A DNA stretch of 64,000 bases, from positions 310,001-374,000 of the forward strand of contig NZ_JACVFC010000001.1 of NCBI RefSeq assembly GCF_014529935.1, given 5' to 3'. Both the position numbers and the translations under genes were made by a program. Below the pieces are notes generated by a model. It had not been told where the DNA came from and did no database searches. It saw nothing but the letters and a program-made list of their open reading frames with translations. Below, in pieces: positions 26,537 to 36,800 of the stretch. Every line of letters begins with the position of its first letter. The stretch's first letter is position 1. This DNA comes from Chitinophaga qingshengii. GTDB taxonomy: Bacteria > Bacteroidota > Bacteroidia > Chitinophagales > Chitinophagaceae.

Positions 26537-27799
26537 TTATACCACCGCAGTGGTTTTTTCAGATATTTCTTTTATCAGTGCTTTCCCTTCTTTAACAATA
26601 CGTTTACCTACTGCAATAGAAAGCAGTTGTAAAACGGCAATGATGATGATAGCGTAACGCAGCGCCACTTCCGTGGAAAAATAATAGGCCAGGAAAATAA
26701 AAGTACCCGCGCCCAGAAAGCGGCCTGCATAGAGGCCTACTTCGTGATTGAGAATATACGCGTATTCATTGCGTTTTTCTTTTTTGGAAAGAATGTCAAT
26801 GACGCTGAATTGAATCGGGAAATAGGCCATGTCCAGCAATGGTTTTGCCAGCAACAGGAACAGCATAAAAATCACCACGCCGGTGGCATTGTATAAAACG
26901 CCGTTCAAAACAGCCGCCAATGCAAAGCAGATAAGTCCGCACGCAAAAATAGTGATGCGGTGTTCCGGTTTAGCGGCCCTGCCGATAATATACATCAACA
27001 CAGCCGCTATGATGGCGCCCACCGATTGCGCCGTACCCAATGCCCCTTCTTTTCCCAGCAGCAACATGATCAGCATAGCCGGCGCCGTTACCAGGTATCC
27101 TTGTGCCAATCCCTTTAAAGAGGCCAGCATCAACAGCTTGCGCCAGTACGGATGGAAACGCAGGTACAGGAATGTTTTTTCATCCGGATTCCGGAAGCGT
27201 CCTCTGAAACAGACCACAGAAGCAAAAATGGTGATCACAAATACCAGCCCGGTAATAATTCGGTAAGCGTTGTTCACATTGATATCGCCACCGGCTTCAA
27301 TAAACCAGCCAATACAGACTGGTACTATGACAGCGATAATCGTATAGAAAAATGTTTCCAGGCCATAATAATAATTACGGTTTTGGTCACTGGTGATCGA
27401 TAGCGCCAGGTAGTCGCGGTTGGCCCAGTAAAAACCAAACGACATGCCCATAATGATGCCGGCGATTCCAATACCGGTAAGGTCCAGTGTTTTCAGCGAC
27501 ATCATCACGATCATAGACACACCGCTCAACAGCATCCCAGCGGAATACAATACTTTAATACTGAAACGGTTCAGCAAAAAACCATTCAGTAAAAAAGTCA
27601 GCGGTATGCCGGTGTAAATAGTCAGCTGATAGATCACCACTTTCGTAGGGTCGTTGGAGTTACGCATCACATAAGCGGCTACAAAAATATCGATCACCGG
27701 CAGTACCAGGGCGTAGATCATATTGGTAAGCACCAGGATACGGAAGTCGTGTGGTTGCTGATTAAAATGCTTTATTTCTGTGGAAAGGTTCCTGAACAT
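26537..27799 (-). CDS. MFS transporter (locus C)
   Basis: A 420-residue inner-membrane protein with about twelve hydrophobic segments (for example NMIYALVLPVIDIFVAAYVM, GIGIAGIIMGMSFGFYWANR, VVIFMLFLLLAKPLLDMAYF). The frame extends upstream inside the GH130 gene, but ATG at 27799 (MFRNLSTEIKHF) lies 5 nt after the GH130 stop and is the natural start. Likely imports the sugar or disaccharide used by the GH130 enzyme; the GH130-MFS pairing is familiar from mannoside-utilisation loci of Bacteroidota. Substrate inferred only. Confidence 0.85.
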   Translation of the reverse strand: MFRNLSTEIKHFNQQPHDFRILVLTNMIYALVLPVIDIFVAAYVMRNSNDPTKVVIYQLTIYTGIPLTFLLNGFLLNRFSIKVLYSAGMLLSGVSMIVMMSLKTLDLTGIGIAGIIMGMSFGFYWANRDYLALSITSDQNRNYYYGLETFFYTIIAVIVPVCIGWFIEAGGDINVNNAYRIITGLVFVITIFASVVCFRGRFRNPDEKTFLYLRFHPYWRKLLMLASLKGLAQGYLVTAPAMLIMLLLGKEGALGTAQSVGAIIAAVLMYIIGRAAKPEHRITIFACGLICFALAAVLNGVLYNATGVVIFMLFLLLAKPLLDMAYFPIQFSVIDILSKKEKRNEYAYILNHEVGLYAGRFLGAGTFIFLAYYFSTEVALRYAIIIIAVLQLLSIAVGKRIVKEGKALIKEISEKTTAVV

Positions 27800-27804
27800 A
27801 AATG

Positions 27805-28854
27805 TCAACTTTTTAAGGATGAAAGTATTTCCCCGATAGAAAACCGGGCGGCACACACTACTTCATCGGCAGCGCCATAATAAAGGATGAGTTCATCCCC
27901 TCTTACAATATGCCCGTTGGTAAAAACTACCTGGCCGAAAAAACCGGTCAGTTCGTAAGGGGCTTCCGGCATCATAATGGGGTCAACACTCCGTGCCAGC
28001 ACTTTGGAAGGATCGTTGAGGTCCAGTAAAACGGCGCCCAGTCCGTATTGGTGCGCGGCATTGGCGCCGTGATATATTTCCAGCCACCCTGCTGCGGTTT
28101 TAATAGGTGCTGCACCGGCGCCTACCCTTGCGCTGTCCCAGGAGCCGGCGCAGGTGCGTACCAGGCATTGGTGCTTTCCCCAGTGCTCACCATCCGGCGA
28201 CTGTGCCAGCCAGATGTAGTTGCCGCCAAGATCTACACTGCTGGGACGATGCAGCGCATAGTACATACCGTTTATTTTTTCATCGAACAGGGTACAGTCC
28301 TTGTTGTGCGGTGGTATGATCATGCTTGGGCTGGAGAAGGTCTTCCAATCTCGCGTAGTGCGCATGCCCACTCCTACACCGTTTGATGAAACGGCCGTGT
28401 AGGTGAGATAATAAACGTCTTCCAGTTTTGTTACCCGGCAATCTTCTATACCAAAGGCTTCCAGTGGTCCTTCACCATGCAGCTGCGGATAACCCTCCGG
28501 TTCGTGAAAGTGAATTCCGTCTTCACTGCAAAACAGCCGCAAATGGGAAAGGGTGGTGAGATAATCATCTCCTTTATAACAGAGCACCCGCGGATCTTTC
28601 GCGTCCAGGTGCGGGTCAGTTCTCAGGATCTCAATAATTTCTATCCCGCCATTTTGCAATACCGGGAATGAGATGATGTCCGTCTGTTGTTGTGGCCGTT
28701 CTGCTACGCGGATGATCAGCCATATTTTATTGTCGAATTCAAATACGCCAGGATTCAGCAGGCAGGCTACTTCCAGCCCGGGCCTGCTGGGTTTTACATC
28801 CGCCGGTGTTAGCAATGGGTTTCCGGCAAAGCGGTTGACAGTCACTTTTTTCAT
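27805..28854 (-). CDS. GH130 family glycoside phosphorylase (beta-mannoside phosphorylase-like)
   Basis: A 349-residue protein with no signal peptide, a typical length for the five-bladed-propeller GH130 family. Recognisable blocks: NRFAGNPLLTPADV at the start, LNPGVFEF, RVAERP, AKDPRV, FGIEDCRVTKLEDVYYLTY (the family's EDPR region holding the general-acid Asp, here reading EDCR, Asp138), NKDCTLFDEKING and GFFGQVVFTNG near the end. Family members phosphorolyse beta-mannosides such as mannosyl-N-acetylglucosamine or mannobiose to mannose 1-phosphate, in the cytoplasm. The Pro-to-Cys change beside the acid is a small oddity. Linked to the MFS transporter 5 nt downstream. Confidence 0.85.
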   Translation of the reverse strand: MKKVTVNRFAGNPLLTPADVKPSRPGLEVACLLNPGVFEFDNKIWLIIRVAERPQQQTDIISFPVLQNGGIEIIEILRTDPHLDAKDPRVLCYKGDDYLTTLSHLRLFCSEDGIHFHEPEGYPQLHGEGPLEAFGIEDCRVTKLEDVYYLTYTAVSSNGVGVGMRTTRDWKTFSSPSMIIPPHNKDCTLFDEKINGMYYALHRPSSVDLGGNYIWLAQSPDGEHWGKHQCLVRTCAGSWDSARVGAGAAPIKTAAGWLEIYHGANAAHQYGLGAVLLDLNDPSKVLARSVDPIMMPEAPYELTGFFGQVVFTNGHIVRGDELILYYGAADEVVCAARFSIGEILSSLKS

Positions 28855-28953
28855 GTTGATGCGCTTAAGAGAATGGTCTGCTGCCCGCGGCGGAGAAGAA
28901 GGTATTCAACCGCCGGCGGACAACAAACAGGTTTCCGTGTTCATTAAAGCCGG

Positions 28954-30453
28954 TCAATAGCCGGTGTTTTGAGACAGTTTCAGCAAATCAGCCTCCCGCT
29001 GAGGAATAGGCAACAGCTTATTAAAAGATTGCCAGCCATTGCCATAGTCCTTGTATCCTTTCAGCGGGTCGGCGTCAGCTGCTTTGGCGAGGATGGTCCT
29101 GGCAAGGTCCCATCTCACCAGGTCGTAATAGCGATGGCCTTCCATCGCCAGCTCTACGCGTCTTTCATGTTGAATGGCGGAAAGGAGCGCATTTTTATCA
29201 TTGGTGGTAACAGGTGGCAGTGCGGTGACCGGATTAGCTGCGTACTTGCGTGCCCGTAACCGCACCCTTTCCAGGTCGGTGCGTGCTTCCGGCAGTGCGC
29301 CCAGGTTAGCGTGGCACTCTGCTTTCCACAGTATCACGTCTGCTAAACGGATATATGCAAAGTCAACACCGCCATCATCGATGGGGTTTACATTACTCAT
29401 AAACTTACGCACGTTAAAACCGGTTACCGGCGACCAGGCCGGGTCGTAGCTGGAGCCATCGAGGTATTTATCGCCTGCCTTAAAAAGGGTGGCTGCCCTC
29501 CGCGGATCATCGTTTTCGAAAGCATCCACCAGGTCTTTGGTGGGTATTTCAAACCCCCAGCCTTTTCCCTGCGGCCCAAATACGGCATTCAGCACAGATC
29601 CCTGGGAAGGGGTTTTGCCGGCATCATGGCGGGCCGCAAAAATGATCTCGCCTCCCTTCTCTCCTATACCGTTAAAATTATCTTCGTAATGGTCCAGCAA
29701 CAGATAGCTGCCTTTTTCCACTTCGGCGATCTCATTTAAACAATCCTGCCAGCGCTGCCGATACAGGTAGGTTTTGGCGAGCAACGCATGTGCGGCGCCG
29801 GTGGTAGCACGCTGGTAGTTATCGGCATCATAGCTGGCCGGTAACATACTGATCGCCTGTGCCAGATCGCTTTCTATCTGCTCGTATACCTTTGCTGCCG
29901 GTGTGCGAACGGAATTATCCGTCATCTTTTTCTCCGGCACCAGCAAAGGAATATCACCAAAGTTGAGCACCAGCCTGAAATAGTAAAACGCGCGCAGGAA
30001 ATAGGCTTCGCCTTTCATACGTTTCAGCAATGCCGGGTCAAGACCAGGAACTGCGGCGCCGTCCTGCGCCAGCAGCGTATTACAGGCATCTACGCCTTTG
30101 TAGTTGAAACGCCAGATGCCCAGCACATTATTATTCTCCGGGAAGATGCTGAAAGTCTGCATCCGCCGCATATCTTCCTGGTCGCCCAAACTACCGCCGC
30201 CTTTCACCGCATCGTCACTCATCAGATCGCCAACTACCCAGTCGCGGGGGATGCTGCTGCCTTCATCCCAGCCCCAGTCTCCGCGAAAACGGTTGGTAAG
30301 CGGTAAATAAGCGGCGTCAGTAGCCATCACAAAATCATTGGCTTCTGTAAAAACATTGCCTCCTGTCAGTTTTCCCTGCGGGAGCTTTTCCAGTTGTTTG
30401 GAGCAACCCGCCATGCTAACGGCAACGGCTATAGTTAAAATTAGTTTTTTCAT
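28954..30453 (-). CDS. SusD/RagB glycan-binding lipoprotein (locus C)
   Basis: A 499-residue surface lipoprotein; signal MKKLILTIAVAVSMAGC, Cys17. An upstream in-frame start at 30480 is rejected in favour of ATG at 30453. Family features: LEKLPQGKLTGGNVF, MKGEAYFLRAFYYFRLVLNF, GDIPLLVPEK, HALLAKTYLYRQRWQD, LADVILWKAECHANLG, ELAMEGHRYYDLVRWDLAR and the final LSQNTGY. Pairs with the SusC encoded 29 nt upstream. A 99-nt gap before GH130 shows nothing certain. Confidence 0.94.
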   Translation of the reverse strand: MKKLILTIAVAVSMAGCSKQLEKLPQGKLTGGNVFTEANDFVMATDAAYLPLTNRFRGDWGWDEGSSIPRDWVVGDLMSDDAVKGGGSLGDQEDMRRMQTFSIFPENNNVLGIWRFNYKGVDACNTLLAQDGAAVPGLDPALLKRMKGEAYFLRAFYYFRLVLNFGDIPLLVPEKKMTDNSVRTPAAKVYEQIESDLAQAISMLPASYDADNYQRATTGAAHALLAKTYLYRQRWQDCLNEIAEVEKGSYLLLDHYEDNFNGIGEKGGEIIFAARHDAGKTPSQGSVLNAVFGPQGKGWGFEIPTKDLVDAFENDDPRRAATLFKAGDKYLDGSSYDPAWSPVTGFNVRKFMSNVNPIDDGGVDFAYIRLADVILWKAECHANLGALPEARTDLERVRLRARKYAANPVTALPPVTTNDKNALLSAIQHERRVELAMEGHRYYDLVRWDLARTILAKAADADPLKGYKDYGNGWQSFNKLLPIPQREADLLKLSQNTGY

Positions 30454-30482
30454 GGTGTGTTGATTTTTAATAAATGGCATTC

Positions 30483-33400
30483 CTAGAAACCGAACTGCAA
30501 TCCAAAAGTATAGGTGCGGGAAGGCGGGTAAGTACCCATGTCAACCCCTACTGCCATATCCCCGTAATTGGCGAGGTTATCGTTGGTATACAGCTCGGGG
30601 TCCATGCCGCCATATTTCGTAATGGTGAACAGGTTCTGGGCGCTCACATAGACACGTGCATTGCTAAAGCCCATACGTTTTAACAAGGCAGGTGACAAGG
30701 TATAGCCCAACATTACGTTTTTAAGCCGCAGGTAGCTGCCATTCTGCACATAACGGTCTGAAGCACGGCGATTGTTATTGGGATCGAGGAAAGTGGCTCT
30801 GGGTGTTTTATTGCTGGTGCCTTCTCCATGCCAGCGTTCTTTATAAAAATCTTCTTTGTTGTTAAATCCTCTTCCGTCAAAGCTGTTGATGATGTTATCG
30901 GCCTCATTATAGATCTGGTTGCCCTGCACGCCATTAAAAAACAGGGTGAGGTCAAATTGTTTATAATTGATACCGGCATTCAGGCTGTACAGCAATTTCG
31001 GATTGGGATTACCGATAATAGTACGGTCTGCATCATCAATTTTGCCGTCGTTATTATAGTCCACAAAACGGATGTCGCCGGGTTTGGCATTGGGCTGATA
31101 TAGTTCTCCCTTGTTGTTTTTATAATTGGCGACATCCTGCTCGTTCTGGAACAGACCATTTGTTTTGTAACCATAGAAGGAGCTGATCGGTTCTCCCTCC
31201 CGCAGGATCACGCGGCCGGAGCCGGCAGAAAAGATCTGTTCGCGACCTTTATATAACGACACCACCTTATTGCGCAGGGTAGTAACGTTGGCGGCTATAT
31301 TAAAAGAAAGGTCTTTTTGTATGGCTTGTTTGTAGCCGGCGGTAATCTCCACGCCTTTATTACTCATTTTGGCGCCGTTGACATAAGGTGGCGCGGCATC
31401 GCCGTTGGTATAGGAAGAAGGCAGTTGTATGAGGATACCGGAAGATTGTTTATTGAAATAATCTACGCTGAGCGTCAGCGCGCCGTTCAGGAAACCTGCG
31501 TCTACGCCTATGTTTGACTGGGTAGTGGTTTCCCATTTCACATCGGGGTTGCCGCGGCTGATTACCTGTAAAATATTATTGGTGGTGGTATAGATAGTCG
31601 CAAAGGGGTAAAGGCCGATGTCCTGGTTGCCCAGCTGTCCCCAGCCACCGCGAATTTTGAGGTCGTTCAGCCAGGTCAGGTCTTTCATGAAGTTCTCATG
31701 GGCGATGTTCCATCCGGCAGAGAAAGATGGGAAATAACCCCAGCGGTTATCCGCCCCGAAACGGGAAGAGGCGTCGGCCCTCATGTTGACGTTTAACATG
31801 TATTTGTTGTCGTACGCATAGGTGACCCTGCCGAAGTAAGACATCAGCGCCCATTCTTCCAGGTTGCCGCTGTTAAACTGCTGACCGGACCCATAGTCCA
31901 GGTAGCGCAGGCTGGGAGTGCCATCGGCACGGTTATCGTAACCGTTGCGGGAAGCGGAGAGATAATCTGTTTTAGCCGCAATATATTCCGAGCCCAGTGT
32001 TACACCGACATTATGTTTTTTATTGAACAGGTGATTGTAACTCAGTACGTTGGTCCAGTTATAGGTCGTATACCGGTTACGGTATTTATCCAATCCTTTG
32101 TCTTTATCCTGCATCAATGTACGGTCTCCGGGTATCTGCCCGCTGTATTGCTGTTGTTCGGCAATATAGAAATCGGTGCCCAAATCGGTACGCAGTTTAA
32201 AATCGTTCAGGAAGCGCGCTTCGGCAAATACATTGCCCAGCAGGCGGTATTTGCTCATGGTGCGGCTACGGTAGTCGGCAATAGCCAGCGGATTTTTCCC
32301 ATCACCGTATAAGAGTGGGTTTTTATAAAGGCTCGCCGGCGGCAGATCGGAATAGAAACCGGTTTTATCATCGTAAAGCGGCAGCGCATTGGGCCTGATC
32401 AATGCATAGCGTACCACGCCAGGCAGGCTGCCGGGGCGGGCGCCATCGCCGGAGGCGCCTATTTCCTGGGTACGGTCGTAGGTAAGGTTCAGGTTCTCTC
32501 CTACCCGTAGCCAGCTTTTCACCTCGCTGCTCACATTAGAGCGGAGGCCATACCGTTTAAAATTAGAGTTGACGATGGTACCATCCTGGTTGACCACATT
32601 CCCTGCCAGGTAATAACGGGTTTTCTCCGAACCGCCGGAAAAGGCCAGGTTGTAGCGTTGTGTGAGCGCCTGGCGGAAAACAGCGTCCAGCCAGTTGGTA
32701 TTAGGCAGTTTTGAAGGATCGTCCTGGTTACGGGTAGCAGATCCATCGTTGGCAAAAGCTTCGTTTTGCAGTTCTATAAACTGACTGGTACTGAGCATGC
32801 GTGGCAATCCGCTCGCCCTGGCAATGCCATAGGCGACATCGAGATTAATTTCATTTTTGCCGGCCTGCCCTGTTTTAGTGGTGACAAGGATTACGCCGTT
32901 GGCGGCACGGGAACCATAAATAGCGGCGGCGGCGGCATCCTTCAGTACTTCAATAGAGGCAATATCGTTGGGTGAAATGGTATTCAACCCACTGTTCATC
33001 GGCACGCCATCAATAATATACAGCGGGTTGCTGCTCTGGCTGAGGGAGCCTATACCCCGGATGCGCACTACCGCTTCTGTTCCGGGCGCACCGGTAGGGG
33101 AAGTCACCGAAACACCGGAAGCCTGTCCCTGCAAGGCAGTACTAAGATCTACCGCCTGTGTTTTAGCCAGGTTTTTTCCATCTATAGAAGAGATGGCCCC
33201 TGTCACCTGGCTTCTGCGTTGGGTGCCGTAACCGATCACGACCACGTCTTTCAGGGCCACTTCATCTTTTTGCAGGACCACCTGAAGAGCGCCGCTGCCG
33301 GAATATTGTACCGTTTTGGTCAGAAATCCCATAAAGGAAAATTGCAGCGGGACAGGAGCGCTGCCCGTGATGCTGATCGTGAAACTGCCATCCACCCCGG

Positions 33401-33560
33401 AGACTGTCCCATTTTTAGTATTGGGCTGTGTGATGGTAACGCCGGGAAGGGCGCCCCCCTGTTCATCGGTGACACGGCCACTTACTTTGACCTGGGCATA
33501 GGTTGCCCCGCCCAATAGCAGCAGTATCACAACTGACATGAGTTGTATCCAGTTTTTCAT
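30483..33560 (-). CDS. SusC/RagA TonB-dependent transporter without STN domain (locus C)
   Basis: A 1025-residue outer-membrane glycan importer, about 80-130 residues shorter than the other three in the window because it lacks the STN domain. A short signal (MKNWIQLMSVVILLLLGGATYAQ... cleaved near ATYA) leads directly to the carboxypeptidase-D-like domain (GGALPGVTITQPNTKNG), then DVVVIGYGTQRRSQVTGAIS, signature VLKDAAAAAIYGSRAANG near 207 and a barrel ending FGLQFGF. Absence of STN fits the neighbouring regulator being a hybrid two-component sensor and not a FecR/sigma pair. The 269-nt region upstream (33561-33829) holds its promoter, but no clear element was found. Confidence 0.95.
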   Translation of the reverse strand: MKNWIQLMSVVILLLLGGATYAQVKVSGRVTDEQGGALPGVTITQPNTKNGTVSGVDGSFTISITGSAPVPLQFSFMGFLTKTVQYSGSGALQVVLQKDEVALKDVVVIGYGTQRRSQVTGAISSIDGKNLAKTQAVDLSTALQGQASGVSVTSPTGAPGTEAVVRIRGIGSLSQSSNPLYIIDGVPMNSGLNTISPNDIASIEVLKDAAAAAIYGSRAANGVILVTTKTGQAGKNEINLDVAYGIARASGLPRMLSTSQFIELQNEAFANDGSATRNQDDPSKLPNTNWLDAVFRQALTQRYNLAFSGGSEKTRYYLAGNVVNQDGTIVNSNFKRYGLRSNVSSEVKSWLRVGENLNLTYDRTQEIGASGDGARPGSLPGVVRYALIRPNALPLYDDKTGFYSDLPPASLYKNPLLYGDGKNPLAIADYRSRTMSKYRLLGNVFAEARFLNDFKLRTDLGTDFYIAEQQQYSGQIPGDRTLMQDKDKGLDKYRNRYTTYNWTNVLSYNHLFNKKHNVGVTLGSEYIAAKTDYLSASRNGYDNRADGTPSLRYLDYGSGQQFNSGNLEEWALMSYFGRVTYAYDNKYMLNVNMRADASSRFGADNRWGYFPSFSAGWNIAHENFMKDLTWLNDLKIRGGWGQLGNQDIGLYPFATIYTTTNNILQVISRGNPDVKWETTTQSNIGVDAGFLNGALTLSVDYFNKQSSGILIQLPSSYTNGDAAPPYVNGAKMSNKGVEITAGYKQAIQKDLSFNIAANVTTLRNKVVSLYKGREQIFSAGSGRVILREGEPISSFYGYKTNGLFQNEQDVANYKNNKGELYQPNAKPGDIRFVDYNNDGKIDDADRTIIGNPNPKLLYSLNAGINYKQFDLTLFFNGVQGNQIYNEADNIINSFDGRGFNNKEDFYKERWHGEGTSNKTPRATFLDPNNNRRASDRYVQNGSYLRLKNVMLGYTLSPALLKRMGFSNARVYVSAQNLFTITKYGGMDPELYTNDNLANYGDMAVGVDMGTYPPSRTYTFGLQFGF

Positions 33561-33829
33561 TCGTAAGAATTTAATGGCCTTCTCTTTCAGGAAGGACCCG
33601 TTTTAAAAAAGTATTTAATGTTGGATTTGAATGGAATTTACAGGTCGTACTGATCCTGTTTTTTCATACGTCGGATTCTTTTTTTGATTGATGTTGATGT
33701 GCTAAAGATAGGAGTAAGCAACAGGAAGGGACTGTACTATAGTTGCAAAAAGGTGTACAATAGCTTCACAACACCGGCAAAAACAATTGACAATCAATAT
33801 ATTAAATTATACTTATCAAGTACACCCTC

Positions 33830-36800
33830 CTATACGGCAGTTTGTTGTTCACGATATTCGTTGGGAGAACAGTGGTACATTTTTTTGAACTCGCGGAAAA
33901 AATAGGACTGGTTATTAAACCCTGTTTTATAAAAAATTTCCGACACTGTAAGCTGGGTTTTAATGAGGAGTTGGGCTGCCTGTTTTAACCGGATATAACG
34001 GATAAATTCCGCCGGTGTCATATTGGTCAGTGTTTTGAGTTTCCGGTACAATTGCATTTTGCTGAGGAGCAGGTGCTTTTCGAGTGCCTCGGCATTGAGA
34101 CCTTCTTCGTCTATCCTTTCTTCTATCACCCGTACCAGCTCCTGCAGGAACTGTTTGTCGGTGTCCGGCATACCGGCTTCTTCGAGTTGCCCGAGTGGTT
34201 GATCTCTTTTGAAAATGTCGTGCAGCCGTTGGCGGTATTCCAGCAGTTTACGAACCCTTACCTGTAAATGTGTTGCATGAAAGGGTTTAGGAAGATAGGC
34301 ATCGGCGCCCGCCTCATATCCTTCCGTTTGCTGGTCAATAGTCCCTCTGGCCGACAAGATAATAAAAGGAATATGACAGGTACTGGCTGCATTCTTTACT
34401 TTGTTGCACAATTCCAGGCCATTCATATCGGGCATCATGATATCGCTGATGATCAGATCGGGCAGTGTTTGCCGCATCAATTCCAGCGCTTCGTGGCCAT
34501 TACCGGCTTCATATATAATATATTGACCGGCCAGCAGGTCCTTTAACAACTGGCGGATAGCATATTCGTCTTCCACCAGCAGAACGCTTTTTTTCCCCGT
34601 TTCCTGTACTTCCTGAATACGGGACAGTTTGTTGGGATCGATCAGCGGCGCCGCCTGCAGCGACAAGTCAGCAGTCATGGATTGCATCAAACCCGAAGGA
34701 ACCGGGTCAGCGGGAGCCTCCTGTTGCTGCGGAGAAGTGGTATCTGTTACCGAAAGCGGGAGGCGCACGTAAAAAGCCACGCCATTGTTTTCATTCACTG
34801 CACGGATGCTGCCATCGAGCAGCTGCACCAGCTGCTGCGTAAAAGCCAGGCCAATGCCGGTTCCAAATGCTCCGTGTGTGGCGGTGGCCGTACTGAAAAA
34901 ACGGGTAAACAAATTATCCAGTTGCTCAGCAGGTATATGGCTGCCGGAATTATATATGTATATATCAAGGCCATGTATCGTCTCTTCAGCACGAAGCAAG
35001 ATGGTTTCATCCCGGCTGGTATATTTACAGGCATTGCTCAGCAGGTTGAACAGGATCTTTTCCAGTTTATCTTTGTCCATAGGCGCTATCATGTCGGGCG
35101 CAATATGGGTTTCAAAACGCAGCGCCTTTTGCTGGCACATGGGTTTAAACAAAGCCGCAATATTTTCCAGCAACGCAGAAATATTCAGCGGGGAATAACT
35201 GTTTTTCAGAAAGCCAGCTTCCGCCCTGCGGAATTCCAGGAGCTGTTGTACAAGATAGGTAAGCCGGGAAGCATGCTGGTGTACCAGGGCCTGGTGATAG
35301 GTATTCCCGGGTTGTTCGCGGCTACGTTCTGCCGCGCCTACAATGAGTGTGAGCGGTGTTTGCAGTTCGTGGGCAATGTTGGTAAAAAAGCGGAGTTGTT
35401 CTTCGTGTACCTCTTCTTCTTTTTTCCGCAACAGGTGTTCCATCTCCAGCTGGTGTTTCATTTGCAGTTTATTTTTCCGGTACAGCCAGAAGGCAGTGCC
35501 GGCGCCGCCCAGTACCAGCAGGTACAGCAAGAATGCGGGCCAGGTGAGCCAGAAATACTGTTGCACGGTAAGGGTTAGTAATACGCCGGGCGGTGTCCAC
35601 CCTCCTTCTCCGTTACTCCATTTTACTTTCAGCACATACGTGCCGGGAGGTACATTGCTATAGGCGACCCTGCCATTGCCCCCGGTGTATTGCCAGCTTT
35701 TGTCGTAGCCTTCCAGCAGCCAGGCATATTCGCATTTTTCCGCATGCAGAAAACTGACAACTTTGCCTTGCAATTCAAAAAAATTGTCACGCCTGTTCAG
35801 CGTATAGGCAGCTGTATTGGACTGTGCCGGCTGTAATACCTGTAAGCCATTCCCACTGGCCTTGCCCGCCAGTTGCAATCCGGACACCAGCAGGTTAGGA
35901 TATACGCGGCGTTCCTGTGTAATGCGCGGCGTGAAATAATTGAACCCATAAATACCGCCAAAATAAAGGCGGCCGCCGGGGTCTTTCCATACGGCGCCAT
36001 CGCTGAACTCATTGCTCTGCAAGCCATCGGCTTCCTGGAAGTGTGATATCCCGGCCGTGGCAGGGTTGATGCGCGCCAATCCTTTATTGGTGCTTACCCA
36101 GATCATTCCGTTGTTGTCCTGCGTAATGGCGTGGATAGTGTTATTAGGCAGTCCGTTGCCGGTATTGTACCGGACAAATGCCGGTCTTGCCTGGCTGACG
36201 TCTGCTTCGGCAATGCAGTTCAATCCATAACTGGTACCTATCCATAGCCGTTGTTGGGTATCGCGGTATAGTGCCAGCACATCATTATGTGATAAGCCGC
36301 CGTCATAACTAAAGGCCTTAAACACCTGGAATGTCTGCCTGCGTTTGTCGAACAGGTTAAGCCCTCCGTAACGGCAGCCTACCCACAGTGAGTGTTGCGG
36401 ACCAGGAGCCAGCGAATAAATGATATCATTTGCTGGCCCGCTGTCGCTGCCGTTGAAGGTATATTGCCGGAATGCCGTTACTGCTACAGCAGTGCCCTCG
36501 CGCCGGATGCGCAGCTGAATGAGCCCATACCCGCTGGTACCGAGCCACAGCGAACTATCGGCATCCGGCAGGATGGCATATACGGAGCCGAACACCGGCC
36601 ATTTGCCGCTGCCGTTTACCTCCTGCCAATGAATGAACCGTTTATGCAGCTGGTCATAAATAGCGAGGCCCTTACCATCGGTACCAATAAATATCATGCT
36701 GTCCATTCCCTGGCAAAGCGCAAAAACGGAATTATTGTCCAGTTCTGCTGAGAACAGTCGCTGATGCGTACCAACGGCCTGCCGGCTGAAGTTGGGCAAA

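Noticed and set aside
27800..27856. Longer start for the MFS transporter inside the GH130 gene
   Set aside because: ATG at 27799 lies 5 nt after the GH130 stop and begins right before the first membrane segment.
34682..35578. A 298-codon plus-strand open frame opposite the hybrid sensor gene
   Set aside because: Antisense to the histidine kinase region; low-complexity translation and no plausible start context.
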